Notes: generated by a model not told the origin, from the letters alone. A DNA stretch of 17,535 bases from Planctomycetaceae bacterium (GCA_002713555.1 PATG01000085.1:1-17535), one strand, 5' to 3'. Counted from the first letter of the stretch, positions 1-6,447 are shown. Numbers and translations: made by a program.

Positions 1-243
1 ATTGGTGCTGCCGGAATCCCTCACGCGGGGTTGGTGATGATGGTGATCATTCTGCAGGCAGTCGGTCTTCCCACCGAAAGTCAAGGGCTTATTATTGCCG
101 TCGATCGTGTGCTCGATATGGGGCGTACAGCCGTGAATGTTTGGAGCGATTCGTGTGGTTGCGCCGTGGTAAGTCGTTTGGAGACGCAGGAAGCAGAGTC
201 TCCCAAGGCATACGTTTCGCGAGAGGGCGATTTGAATATTTAG
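1..243 (+). CDS. Dicarboxylate/amino acid:cation symporter, C-terminal end (partial)
   Basis: The first 80 codons run open from the left edge to a TAG stop. They encode the C-terminal end of a DAACS-family (GltP/GltPh type) secondary transporter, an inner-membrane protein that imports dicarboxylates or acidic amino acids with Na+ or H+. The visible part covers the HP2 hairpin (GAAGIPHAG, residues 2-10) and transmembrane helix 8. The helix-8 signature is intact: D35, D39, R42, T43, N46 and D50 match the positions I recall in GltPh as D390, D394, R397, T398, N401 and D405, which bind substrate and Na+. The retained arginine suggests an acidic substrate. The last 20 or so residues are a polar cytoplasmic tail. 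The start and about four fifths of the protein lie outside the window. Family assignment is firm; exact substrate is unknown. Confidence 0.93.
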   Translation: MGAAGIPHAGLVMMVIILQAVGLPTESQGLIIAVDRVLDMGRTAVNVWSDSCGCAVVSRLETQEAESPKAYVSREGDLNI

Positions 244-274
244 GCCTGTTGCGATTTGGCAGAAAAACGATGCC

Positions 275-302
275 TTGACGGGCGATTCGAGCCGAGTAGA
301 CT
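275..302 (+). promoter_or_regulatory. Candidate sigma70-type promoter of tRNA-Leu
   Basis: TTGACG (275-280) is followed after 16 bp by TAGACT (297-302), which matches four of six bases of TATAAT. Transcription would start about 7 bp further on, just before the mature tRNA 5' end at 315. The position fits well; the call rests on sequence alone. Confidence 0.45.
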
Positions 303-314
303 CGATGGATTATT

Positions 315-398
315 GGGCCCGTGGCGGAATTGGCAGACGCGCATGCTTGAGGGGCATGTGCCCGCAAGGGCGTGCTGGTTCGACTCCAGTCGGGCCCA
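315..398 (+). tRNA. tRNA-Leu (anticodon GAG)
   Basis: This is a complete class II tRNA. The acceptor stem GGGCCCG (315-321) pairs perfectly with CGGGCCC (391-397). The D stem is GCG/CGC (324-326 with 338-340), and the D loop contains the conserved GG. The anticodon stem is CATGC/GCATG, with loop TTGAGGG (347-353) and anticodon GAG at 349-351. The long variable arm has a GCCC/GGGC stem capped by GCAA, as expected for leucine tRNAs. The T arm is GCTGG, TTCGACT, CCAGT. The discriminator base is A (398), the known leucine identity element. The 3' CCA is not encoded and must be added after transcription. The tRNA would decode CUC and CUU. Confidence 0.97.
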
Positions 399-400
399 TT

Positions 401-501
401 TGTTTGGTCATAGCGACTTTCCGTTGGAAAGATCGCTATGACGAAAGGTGGGGTGTTTGGTCATAGCTGCTTTCTGTTGGAAAGATTGCTGTGACGTTAG
501 G
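401..501 (+). repeat. Two tandem copies of a 36-nt hairpin element
   Basis: A unit of about 48 bp beginning TGTTTGGTCATAG occurs twice with a 53-bp period (from 401 and from 454). Each contains a long hairpin, 407-442 and 460-495. The arms begin with GTCATAGC, the inner stem is CTTTCC (or CTTTCT) with GGAAAG, the loop is GTT, and there is a single bulged A on the 3' side. Copy 1 pairs perfectly over 16 bp. Copy 2 differs at 5 of 36 bases; the stem survives through three G-U pairs and has one T-T mismatch. Neither copy has a T-tract after it, so these are not typical intrinsic terminators. They lie 9 nt beyond the tRNA. Confidence 0.75.
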
Positions 502-509
502 GCGAGGCG

Positions 510-543
510 GTCTTGAGACTGAGGCTGTCTTGAGACTGAGGCT
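510..543. repeat. Exact 17-bp tandem duplication
   Basis: GTCTTGAGACTGAGGCT occurs twice in immediate succession (510-526 and 527-543) with no mismatch, which suggests a recent slippage duplication. No function is apparent. Confidence 0.85.
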
Positions 544-608
544 CGTGAGCGATAGTTGTCGTTTGTCGGGCTTTTCATTTTTCTTTGGCTCGCTTGAATG
601 GCGAGCGA

Positions 609-636
609 TGTAGACAATCTGTGCTTGGTGTCTACA
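609..636. repeat. 8-bp perfect inverted repeat upstream of ferritin
   Basis: TGTAGACA (609-616) and TGTCTACA (629-636) are perfect reverse complements separated by 12 bp. Arm centres lie about 20 bp apart, two helical turns, as in a dimeric repressor operator. It sits about 150 bp before the ferritin start. The regulatory role is inference. Confidence 0.4.
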
Positions 637-690
637 ATTCCAACATTGAGTAGTAAACCAAGGCCGGCCCCTTTTGCTCGCTACCCGCTA

Positions 691-725
691 CAATCCTGAA
701 CGTCCTAGGCAATCCTGAACGTCCT
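691..725. repeat. 16-bp direct repeat upstream of ferritin
   Basis: CAATCCTGAACGTCCT occurs at 691-706 and exactly again at 710-725 (19-bp period, not quite two helical turns). It ends about 56 bp before the ferritin start codon, so it could be a paired activator or repressor site, or a simple duplication. Confidence 0.6.
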
Positions 726-781
726 GGGGAATCTGTGAGCTGATAGTGCCAAAACGACTCGCGCTGTAGGAGCGGATAACG

Positions 782-1288
782 ATGCTGAACCAAGTGATGC
801 AAGACGCCATAAACGAACAGTTCAATAATGAACTGTTCGCATCGTATAGTTATTTGGCGATGTCAGCATGGTGTGAGCACAAACAGTTTACTGGGTGCGC
901 CCATTGGCTGCGTTTGCAGAGTGATGAAGAACGGGTGCATGCCATGAAGTTGCATGACTTTTTGATTGCACGCAATTGTCGGGTGACGTTCCGAGAGATT
1001 GCCAAGCCCGATAACGATTTTGAATCAATTGTTGCCGTGTTTGAAAAAGCTCTCGCACAGGAGCAGGTTGTGACGGGACAAATTGATTTACTTTACGAAC
1101 TTGCTTTCAAAGAAAAAGCGTTTGCCGCTTTGGTCGAGCTGGAGTGGTTTATCACGGAGCAAGTAGAAGAAGAAAAAGCCGCGCGCGAAATTGTTCACAA
1201 ATTCCATATGGTAAAAGACGACCCCGCTTCGCTCTTGGATCTCGATCGTGAGCTTAGTGCGCGCGTTTCCGAAGAGGGGGAAGTGTAA
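782..1288 (+). CDS. ftnA: Non-haem ferritin (FtnA type)
   Basis: This 168-aa protein is a bacterial ferritin, a 24-subunit cytoplasmic cage that oxidises Fe(II) and stores iron as a ferric mineral. Length and motifs match E. coli FtnA almost residue for residue. The ferroxidase ligands E17, E50, H53, E94, Q127, E129 and E130 are all present, as is the conserved Y24. The haem-binding methionine of bacterioferritin is not evident, so FtnA is the better fit than Bfr. The ATG start is supported by AGGAG at 768-772, 9 bp upstream. The gene stands alone and converges on the minus-strand gene ending at 1296, leaving only 7 bp between stops. Regulation probably lies in the repeat-bearing spacer upstream. 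Confidence 0.95.
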   Translation: MLNQVMQDAINEQFNNELFASYSYLAMSAWCEHKQFTGCAHWLRLQSDEERVHAMKLHDFLIARNCRVTFREIAKPDNDFESIVAVFEKALAQEQVVTGQIDLLYELAFKEKAFAALVELEWFITEQVEEEKAAREIVHKFHMVKDDPASLLDLDRELSARVSEEGEV

Positions 1289-1295
1289 AACCGGG

Positions 1296-1517
1296 TTAAC
1301 TCAAGTTTGTGGAATAGAGTTGCTGCCAAGGTGAGGTGATCGAGGCCACCGCACTCCCCGAGTCATATTCGTAGGCTCTCCATTCCAGAAAGAGAAACAG
1401 GATCGTGATCAAAAGCGCAATCAGAGACACGATCAACATCATGGTATAAACGGTTAACTGCGGCTTTTTGTTGATGACGCTCGGTACGTTAACCGACTCT
1501 AAGTTTGGTTGCGACAT
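1296..1517 (-). CDS. Small single-pass membrane protein (73 aa)
   Basis: This short protein has a polar N-terminal segment of about 22 residues, one hydrophobic helix (about residues 23-44, rich in L and I) ending in FLFLEW, and a C-terminal segment of about 28 residues with aromatic residues near the end. I do not recognise a family. It appears real because its ATG has a strong ribosome binding site (AGGAGAACGACA just before the start) and because the start lies inside the 3' end of the preceding gene (29-bp overlap), a pattern typical of translational coupling. It probably acts with the coiled-coil membrane protein encoded upstream; that is inferred from position only. Confidence 0.72.
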   Translation of the reverse strand: MSQPNLESVNVPSVINKKPQLTVYTMMLIVSLIALLITILFLFLEWRAYEYDSGSAVASITSPWQQLYSTNLS

Positions 1518-2328
1518 TGTCGTTCTCCTGAATCTGTCCCTGTTGAAACTTGCGAAGGACGCGACCGACAGCCCGATCCGGTTCAGTCTTCATGATCTCA
1601 GCGCGCCCCAGGTAGTTGGGTCCGCGAAAGATTTCAATCGTATGCCCTGGCTTCAAGCCGTCGTCGGCTCCGATGGTGACTTCAATGAGTTGGGCACCGG
1701 CCGTACGGTGCATCGCACTGACCACACCACGTACCGTGGGCACGACTTCATCGGGCGATGTATTGGGGTCGATCCCCTTGGATCGAAGCAAGCTCGTTTG
1801 TTCTCCGACTTCCTGGGCTAATTGGATATTACGTTCGGTGAGTAAGGTCAACTTGCCCTGGGCCTGATGCAATTCGTCGGTGGCTTTGAGGGCAGCTACG
1901 AAGGCTTCGTCGCGTGCTTGTTGATTTATGCGTATGTCTTCGCGGAGCTTCTCGACTTCTTCGGTTAGTTTTTCATTGGTTGCTTGAGTCGATGCCAGAG
2001 CCGCCGTATTGGAGCGTTCTTTTTGTTTCAGTTGATCTAGGGCCAACTGTGTGGAGTCTCTTTGGGAGAGAAGCAGGTCCCGAGCCGTTTCAAGTTTACG
2101 AACTTCTTGAATCGCTGCTTCGACTTCGGCTTCCAACTGGCTTTCGAGACTGTCTTTTTTGCTTTGCAGTTGCTCGTTTAGATTTCGTGCTTCGTTGAGT
2201 TTGGTCTGCAATCCGCTTGCTACTGCTTTCCAGTTTTTGTGTGTTGAGTAGACCGTCATCGAAATCGACATCAGTACAATTGAGACAACTAAAATAACCC
2301 AGGTTATGATCTTAGCGAGCAAATTCAT
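1489..2328 (-). CDS. Membrane-anchored coiled-coil protein with C-terminal beta-rich domain (279 aa)
   Basis: The protein starts with a signal anchor (hydrophobic residues 5-27). A long coiled coil follows, about residues 36-185, rich in E, K, Q and L with heptad-like spacing. The C-terminal domain (about 196-279) reads GVVSAM...VTIGADDGLKPGHTIEIFRG...GRAEI...VGRVL...I...D.VATKL. That alternation of beta strands with a G-x-x-x-G-L-K-x-G-x turn resembles the small beta-barrel domains of MreC and of FlgT-type C-termini. The overall layout (anchor, coiled coil, barrel) is also MreC-like, but I would not call it MreC. It is likely a periplasmic or envelope structural protein. The start has AGGA 9 bp upstream. 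The next gene overlaps its 3' end by 29 bp. Function unknown. Confidence 0.82.
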   Translation of the reverse strand: MNLLAKIITWVILVVSIVLMSISMTVYSTHKNWKAVASGLQTKLNEARNLNEQLQSKKDSLESQLEAEVEAAIQEVRKLETARDLLLSQRDSTQLALDQLKQKERSNTAALASTQATNEKLTEEVEKLREDIRINQQARDEAFVAALKATDELHQAQGKLTLLTERNIQLAQEVGEQTSLLRSKGIDPNTSPDEVVPTVRGVVSAMHRTAGAQLIEVTIGADDGLKPGHTIEIFRGPNYLGRAEIMKTEPDRAVGRVLRKFQQGQIQENDNVATKLRVG

Positions 2329-2457
2329 CGAATCAGATCCTCATTGAAGCAAGGCACAGTTCGCATCCAGTGACTCCCAATCGGGCAATGTTTGGGCTTG
2401 CCACCAGATTGACCACGTCCAGCAATGTTCCGTGACGAAGAGCATCCGAGCTCGGCC

Positions 2458-2486
2458 ATGTCATGGCAAGATTCTTGGGGCGTCAA
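2458..2486 (-). promoter_or_regulatory. Weak candidate promoter for the coiled-coil protein gene
   Basis: On the minus strand TTGACG (2486-2481) is followed after 17 bp by TGACAT (2463-2458). The -35 box is good but the -10 matches only three of six bases. It would give a leader of about 120 nt before the ATG at 2328. It overlaps one side of the nested inverted repeat. Confidence 0.2.
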
Positions 2487-2545
2487 GAGAGTCCGGGTGG
2501 ACTGCTACCCGACGTCGTAAAATGCCCCAAAGTACTGCCATGACA
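2459..2545. repeat. Nested inverted repeat (potential long stem-loop)
   Basis: Three arms are nested. TGTCATGGCA (2459-2468) pairs with TGCCATGACA (2536-2545), 10 bp perfect. TTGGGGC (2475-2481) pairs with GCCCCAA (2524-2530). An inner CGGGT/ACCCG stem lies near 2494-2511. The whole could fold into one long branched hairpin of 87 nt. No T-tract follows on either strand. It lies in the spacer upstream of the minus-strand coiled-coil gene and of the plus-strand low-complexity region. Confidence 0.55.
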
Positions 2546-2600
2546 AGAGATAATTCCTACAGTCGCAGTATAATCAGGCTGGGAAACAAGTGTCAAACTT

Positions 2601-2804
2601 ATGACTAGGCAATTTGGGTGGCTTGCGGATTTATGGATCGGTCCTACCTGTTGTACCGTCTGCAGGTGTCATCCGTTCGGAAAACATCCACATCCTGAGC
2701 CACAGGAGCCAGCAGGAGGGGCTTTAGGGGCCGAGGAGGACGAGGCCGAGGAGGAGGCGGTGGACGCGGTCGAGGAGGCGGCTCCGGCTCGAGCCGCTAG
2801 CTAG
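2601..2804 (+). CDS. Doubtful small ORF with low-complexity 3' half (67 aa)
   Basis: This open frame from ATG to TAG encodes a Cys-rich stretch (C17, C18, C21, C23), a His/Pro segment, and then an Ala/Glu-rich tail. A TATAAT box (2569-2574) lies 27 bp upstream of the start, but no convincing -35 or Shine-Dalgarno sequence is visible. The Ala/Glu tail is suspect. Its codons have very high GC at third positions, unlike the surrounding genes, while the frame ending with TAG at 2798-2800 reads the same DNA as an Arg-Gly repeat with ordinary third-position GC. That second frame has an ATG at 2633 but an in-frame TGA at 2696-2698. It is therefore unclear which frame, if either, is translated. I do not recognise a homologue. 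Confidence 0.25.
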   Translation: MTRQFGWLADLWIGPTCCTVCRCHPFGKHPHPEPQEPAGGALGAEEDEAEEEAVDAVEEAAPARAAS

Positions 2805-2827
2805 ATTCATTCCCCACTACACCCTTC

Positions 2828-4258
2828 CTATTCAGGCAGCAGTGGACGACGCATACCGATACTGTGGCCAAGAAGCCGAAGCACCTGAGCACTGTATCCG
2901 TACTCATTGTCGTACCAGACATAGATGACAGCCTTCTTCCCCTCGACAATCGTCGCAGTGGCATCAATCACCGAGGCGTGGTCATTACCAACCTGGTCAA
3001 TACTCACGACGTCGGGTGCCGAAGTCCAGTCGATTTGATCTTGAAGAGGTCCGTCCATCGCGACTTGTCGAAGGTGCTCATTCAGCTCTTCCCGCGTTGT
3101 CTCTGTACTCAGCTGGAGGTTCAGCACAGCAAGCGAGACGTTGGGTGTCGGGACGCGAATCGCCGACCCAGTCAGCTTGCCTGACAAGGAAGGAAGTGCC
3201 TTGGCTGCTGCAGAGGCCGCGCCAGTGGACGTAATGACTAGGTTCATCGCAGCAGAGCGGTTCCGACGGGCCTTCGGGTGGTAATTGTCCGTGAGGTTCT
3301 GGTCGTTGGTATAGGCGTGAACCGTTTCAAGGTGTCCTGAGACAATCCCAAATTGATCTTCAATGACCTTCAGCGGAGGGACAACCGCGTTGGTTGTGCA
3401 GCTGGCCGCCGAGAGGATTGTGACATCCTCAGAAATTTCCTGATGGTTTACCCCAAAGACAATGTTCGGGATGCTCCCCTTCCCTGGTGCGGTCAGGATG
3501 ACCTTCGAAGCACCCTTTGCTTTGAGGTGGAGCCCAAGGCCCTCTTCATCACGCCATTTGCCGGTGTTATCAATCACAACGGCGTCATTGATTCCATGGG
3601 CCGTGTAGTCCACCTCATCAGGGCTGTTGGCATAGATCAACTTCACGAAGTTGCCGTTGACGATCAGTGCATTGTTCTCCCAATCGAGTCCAATACTTCC
3701 GGCAAAGGGGCCATGAACACTATCTCGCCGGAGCAAGCTGGCACGACGCCCGAGGTCCTCGCCTTTGGGTCGAACCACGATGGCTCGAAGTCTGGCCTTG
3801 TCTCCGCCACCCACCTTGTTGACAAGCATCCGAGCGAGCAGTCGACCAATTCGGCCAAATCCATAGAGGACGACATCTCGGGGTGCGTCGAGCAAACTCC
3901 CCTTCCGATCGACGATCGTCGCAAGTTGGCCGCGTAGGAACTCCTCAAGGGCGACATTCGAATTGCGGTACGCGCTGATGAGCTTCCCAATATCGACCCG
4001 TGCGGGAGCAAGATCCAGGCGTATCATGGTCGAGATGACATCTTCAGACTCCGACATGTTCAGAGCACTCGCACCATCGAACTTCCGGGCATACTTGTGT
4101 GCCTTGATGATCGCGGTTGGATCTTTGTGAACGAGCGTCTTTCCATAGACCGTCGTGATCACACCGAACTCTCGGTAGAGGCTTCCCACAAGCGGGATGA
4201 GTCGCTCCGCGATCTCCTCGCGAGCAGTCCAGTCCTTGAAGTGACTTTCAGCGTTCAT
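2828..4258 (-). CDS. Glyceraldehyde-3-phosphate dehydrogenase-family protein with N-terminal extension (476 aa)
   Basis: Residues from about 126 onward form a GAPDH catalytic core. It has the Rossmann motif GFGRIGR (133-139), catalytic Cys287 in SAASCTTN, catalytic His314 in ETVH, and the C-terminal WYDNEYGYS (448-456). The first 125 or so residues are an extra helical region absent from ordinary GAPDH (about 335 aa). This layout matches the long GAPDH-like proteins I recall from Pseudomonas and Vibrio. The usual second Cys four residues after the catalytic one is Ala291. The end of the second beta strand reads IVVRPK, with an Arg where NAD-specific enzymes carry Asp, so NADP preference is possible. 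It probably oxidises glyceraldehyde-3-phosphate or a related aldehyde in central carbon metabolism. The start has AGAGAGG 5 bp upstream. A broken fmdB-like gene precedes it. Confidence 0.93.
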   Translation of the reverse strand: MNAESHFKDWTAREEIAERLIPLVGSLYREFGVITTVYGKTLVHKDPTAIIKAHKYARKFDGASALNMSESEDVISTMIRLDLAPARVDIGKLISAYRNSNVALEEFLRGQLATIVDRKGSLLDAPRDVVLYGFGRIGRLLARMLVNKVGGGDKARLRAIVVRPKGEDLGRRASLLRRDSVHGPFAGSIGLDWENNALIVNGNFVKLIYANSPDEVDYTAHGINDAVVIDNTGKWRDEEGLGLHLKAKGASKVILTAPGKGSIPNIVFGVNHQEISEDVTILSAASCTTNAVVPPLKVIEDQFGIVSGHLETVHAYTNDQNLTDNYHPKARRNRSAAMNLVITSTGAASAAAKALPSLSGKLTGSAIRVPTPNVSLAVLNLQLSTETTREELNEHLRQVAMDGPLQDQIDWTSAPDVVSIDQVGNDHASVIDATATIVEGKKAVIYVWYDNEYGYSAQVLRLLGHSIGMRRPLLPE

Positions 4259-4292
4259 TTGAGCCTCTCTGTGCGGGAGTGTTTTCCAGGCA

Positions 4293-4376
4293 TTAGCACA
4301 CTGCTTGCTGATCGCCTTGCAGGAGTAATTCTTGGGTCAGTTCACAATTTTGACAGACATATTCGTAGAGAGGCAT
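4293..4376 (-). pseudogene. FmdB-type zinc-ribbon protein, truncated remnant
   Basis: On the minus strand an ATG at 4376 opens a 27-codon frame beginning MPLYEYVCQNCE. This is the hallmark N-terminus of the FmdB/putative regulatory zinc-ribbon family, with the first Cys pair at C8 and C11. It continues to QGDQQAVC, where the second zinc knuckle (normally C-P-x-C-G) should begin, and then meets TAA. The codon after the stop is again Cys, followed by Leu-Glu-Asn-Thr, similar to the LE-x-x-L segment that normally follows the second knuckle. This suggests a small deletion plus a stop rather than a clean minigene. Intact members are about 60-110 aa. The remnant ends 34 bp before the GAPDH start and might still be translated as a leader peptide. 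Between 4377 and 4500 I see no further gene. Confidence 0.72.
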
Positions 4377-4500
4377 CTCGTACCCATATTTGGAGATAGA
4401 AAAAAGACATTGAACGATACTCTGTCAGGCGCCTCACGAATTGTCCCAGCTGTGGGTTACAGTTGGATTCGCCTACCACGATTTCCTTTCTGCAGGTGAA

Positions 4501-5226
4501 TTACCATTGAGGGCGACGCAGGATTTCATTGGCCAGGATTAACTGTCGTACCCCTTCGGGATGGCTCAGGAGATCAGCAATCTGGGCTGCCGCATCCTCC
4601 TCTCGTTTTTCTTCGGAAGGTGCATCACTTTGTTGCAAATTGCCAAGCGTGTGGTCGAATTTCTCGTGCAACCGCGATTCCATTCGTTCGTCGGATTGTC
4701 CTACGTCCGATCCCAATTGTTCGGCATGCTGGGCAACTTTGCCAGGTCGAATGTGTCGTGAAACATGTTCGGGCAGGCCTTCGGAGCGGAGAGTGGGCGG
4801 AGCCACTTCAGGCTGTGGGTGTTTTTGTTTTGGTTCACTCTTGGGAGAGCGTTGGCTACGAACCTGTTGCCGTTTAACCTGAGGGCTATGTGCCGGTCGC
4901 TGGCGCGGTTTCGGGGATTGCTGCGGCGGTCTACCTTGAGCACGACGTACAAAATCTTCGATCTCATTTCGCAGGGATTCAGCTTGATCAACGGGCTGGC
5001 GTGGGGCAACCTCGTGTTCCTCCTCCAAGAGGATGACCTGTTCCTCTATATCGGGGGCCGGCGCTGGCCGACGACGCCCGGGTTTTGGCTTTGCCTTGGC
5101 TTCGCCCCGGAGGCTCATGAGCTGGCCTACGATATAGAAAATAAAGACAATCCCGCCAATGACGATCTGCACCCACTCGGCAGCGAGGATCCCAGGTAGT
5201 TGAGAAAGCAAAATCATGGGGACCAT
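4501..5226 (-). CDS. Single-pass membrane protein with long disordered tail, last gene of FloA operon (241 aa)
   Basis: The N-terminus carries one hydrophobic helix (about residues 17-37, IVIGGIVFIFYIVGQL). A long Pro, Arg, Lys, Gln and Glu-rich region without hydrophobic clusters follows (about 40-200) and is likely disordered. The C-terminus is a compact, better-ordered helical segment (about 212-241, QIADLLSHPEGVRQLILANE) that looks like an interaction motif. I do not recognise a named family. It lies 114 bp after floA on the same strand, and I infer that it belongs to the same transcription unit and acts at the membrane, perhaps as a FloA partner. No strong Shine-Dalgarno is seen before the ATG; an alternative ATG lies at codon 4. 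Confidence 0.75.
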   Translation of the reverse strand: MVPMILLSQLPGILAAEWVQIVIGGIVFIFYIVGQLMSLRGEAKAKPKPGRRRPAPAPDIEEQVILLEEEHEVAPRQPVDQAESLRNEIEDFVRRAQGRPPQQSPKPRQRPAHSPQVKRQQVRSQRSPKSEPKQKHPQPEVAPPTLRSEGLPEHVSRHIRPGKVAQHAEQLGSDVGQSDERMESRLHEKFDHTLGNLQQSDAPSEEKREEDAAAQIADLLSHPEGVRQLILANEILRRPQW

Positions 5227-5340
5227 TGTGGATGGGGTCGGTTATTGTGGGTGGATCGGGTTGTTTACTTTGAAGGTCATGGATTGCGAGCCGTTGAGAG
5301 CTTAGGTGTTCTAGTCGGGTCGCTTCAGAACAACTCGAAC

Positions 5341-6447
5341 TTATTCACGTCGTGTTCCTACTTTCGCAATCGAGTCGCGCATGTCCGTATCGGCTTGAAC
5401 GTTTTTCAATTTGTAATAATCAAGGATACCCAACTTCCCAGAGTTGAATGCCTCGGCCATGGCATGGGGGACTTCGGCCTCAGCTTCCACCAAAAGACTG
5501 CGGTTTTCTTCCATTTTGGCGAATTGTTCCTGCTCCTGCGAGACCGCCATGGCCCGACGGCCTTCCGCCTGTGCTCTGGCAACTCGCGTATCTGCCTCTG
5601 CCTGATCCGCCTGCAAACGGGCTCCGATATTGTCACCGACATCGATATCAGCAATGTCGATCGAAACAATTTCAAATGCAGTTTGTGAGTCAAGCTTACG
5701 TGCCAGTACGGCTTTGGAGATCGTATCCGGGTTCTCCAGAACATGGGCATGCGTTTCGGCCGAACCAATAGCACTGACAATGCCTTCTCCAACGCGAGCT
5801 ACGATGGTTTCTTCGGTGGCACCACCGATGAGCTGCTCTAAGTTGGCACGAACTGTCACTCGGGCACGTACTTTGAGCTGAATTCCATCCTTCGCCACAG
5901 CGTCCAAAGAGTTTCGTTTCGATTCACGTGAGGGGCAATCAATCACGCGAGGATACACACTCGTCTGGACAGCTTCCAAGATGTTTCGTCCTGCCAGATC
6001 GATTGCCGTGGCTTGTTTGTATGCGAGATCAATTATTTTTGCCTTGCGTGCGGCAATCATCGATCGTATGACCAGGGGGACATTGCCTCCAGCCAGATAG
6101 TGTGCTTCTAACGCTTTGGTGGAGAGGTCTTCATCATCGTCGAGTCCTGCTTGAACAGCCATAATCTTACTACGCACAATGACCGTTGGATTGACCTTTC
6201 GGAAAGTCATCCGGATCAAGTCAAAAATGCCAATCCGCGCTTTGGTGGTTACCGATTGAATCCACAAGCGCGCATAACGCCACATAATGCCAATAAAAAT
6301 CAACCCAATAATGAGTGCCGCAAACCCGGCAATCAAGAACACTTTAGTATCGACTGCCAACAAGGGGGTACCAAGTGTCATCGGTTGACCAATAGCGACC
6401 TTAGTCAGATAGGTAGGGACATCAATCAGATAGGAAGGAATAGCCAT
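5341..6447 (-). CDS. floA: Flotillin-like protein FloA
   Basis: This is a 368-aa member of the FloA/YqfA (UPF0365) family, bacterial flotillins that scaffold membrane microdomains and affect membrane fluidity, secretion and signalling. It has an N-terminal membrane-inserting segment (about residues 35-55) and then the family core. Characteristic stretches are [70 protein letters not shown] and [21 protein letters not shown] Gln/Glu/Ala-rich coiled coil follows, ending in [19 protein letters not shown]. The N-terminus is about 30 residues longer than in Firmicute FloA. AAGG lies just before the ATG. It follows two nfeD genes, the classic pairing, in which NfeD proteins work with flotillins at the membrane. 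Confidence 0.97.
   Translation of the reverse strand: MAIPSYLIDVPTYLTKVAIGQPMTLGTPLLAVDTKVFLIAGFAALIIGLIFIGIMWRYARLWIQSVTTKARIGIFDLIRMTFRKVNPTVIVRSKIMAVQAGLDDDEDLSTKALEAHYLAGGNVPLVIRSMIAARKAKIIDLAYKQATAIDLAGRNILEAVQTSVYPRVIDCPSRESKRNSLDAVAKDGIQLKVRARVTVRANLEQLIGGATEETIVARVGEGIVSAIGSAETHAHVLENPDTISKAVLARKLDSQTAFEIVSIDIADIDVGDNIGARLQADQAEADTRVARAQAEGRRAMAVSQEQEQFAKMEENRSLLVEAEAEVPHAMAEAFNSGKLGILDYYKLKNVQADTDMRDSIAKVGTRRE

Larger units (their letters stand above)
399..781. other. Repeat-rich intergenic spacer between tRNA-Leu and ferritin
   Basis: This 383-bp stretch has no convincing gene. It holds, in order, a tandem pair of 36-nt hairpins, a 17-bp tandem duplication, a 6-bp stem (GCTCGC 588-593 with GCGAGC 601-606), an 8-bp inverted repeat and a 16-bp direct repeat. 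The ferritin promoter should lie here. TACAAT (689-694) is a possible -10 box but has no well-placed -35, and I see no clear Fur-type operator. Confidence 0.6.

Noticed and set aside
401..501. CRISPR-like array
   Set aside because: Only two imperfect units, each a self-complementary hairpin with a short spacer, and no cas genes.
1286..1298. Bidirectional terminator between ferritin and the 73-aa gene
   Set aside because: Only 7 bp separate the stops and no stem is visible; termination must occur inside the opposite gene or by another mechanism.
2696..2698. TGA as selenocysteine codon in the Arg-Gly frame
   Set aside because: No SECIS-like hairpin directly follows and the surrounding residues do not resemble a redox motif.
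3353..3937. 194-codon plus-strand open frame
   Set aside because: It lies wholly antisense to the well-supported GAPDH gene and shows no family features.
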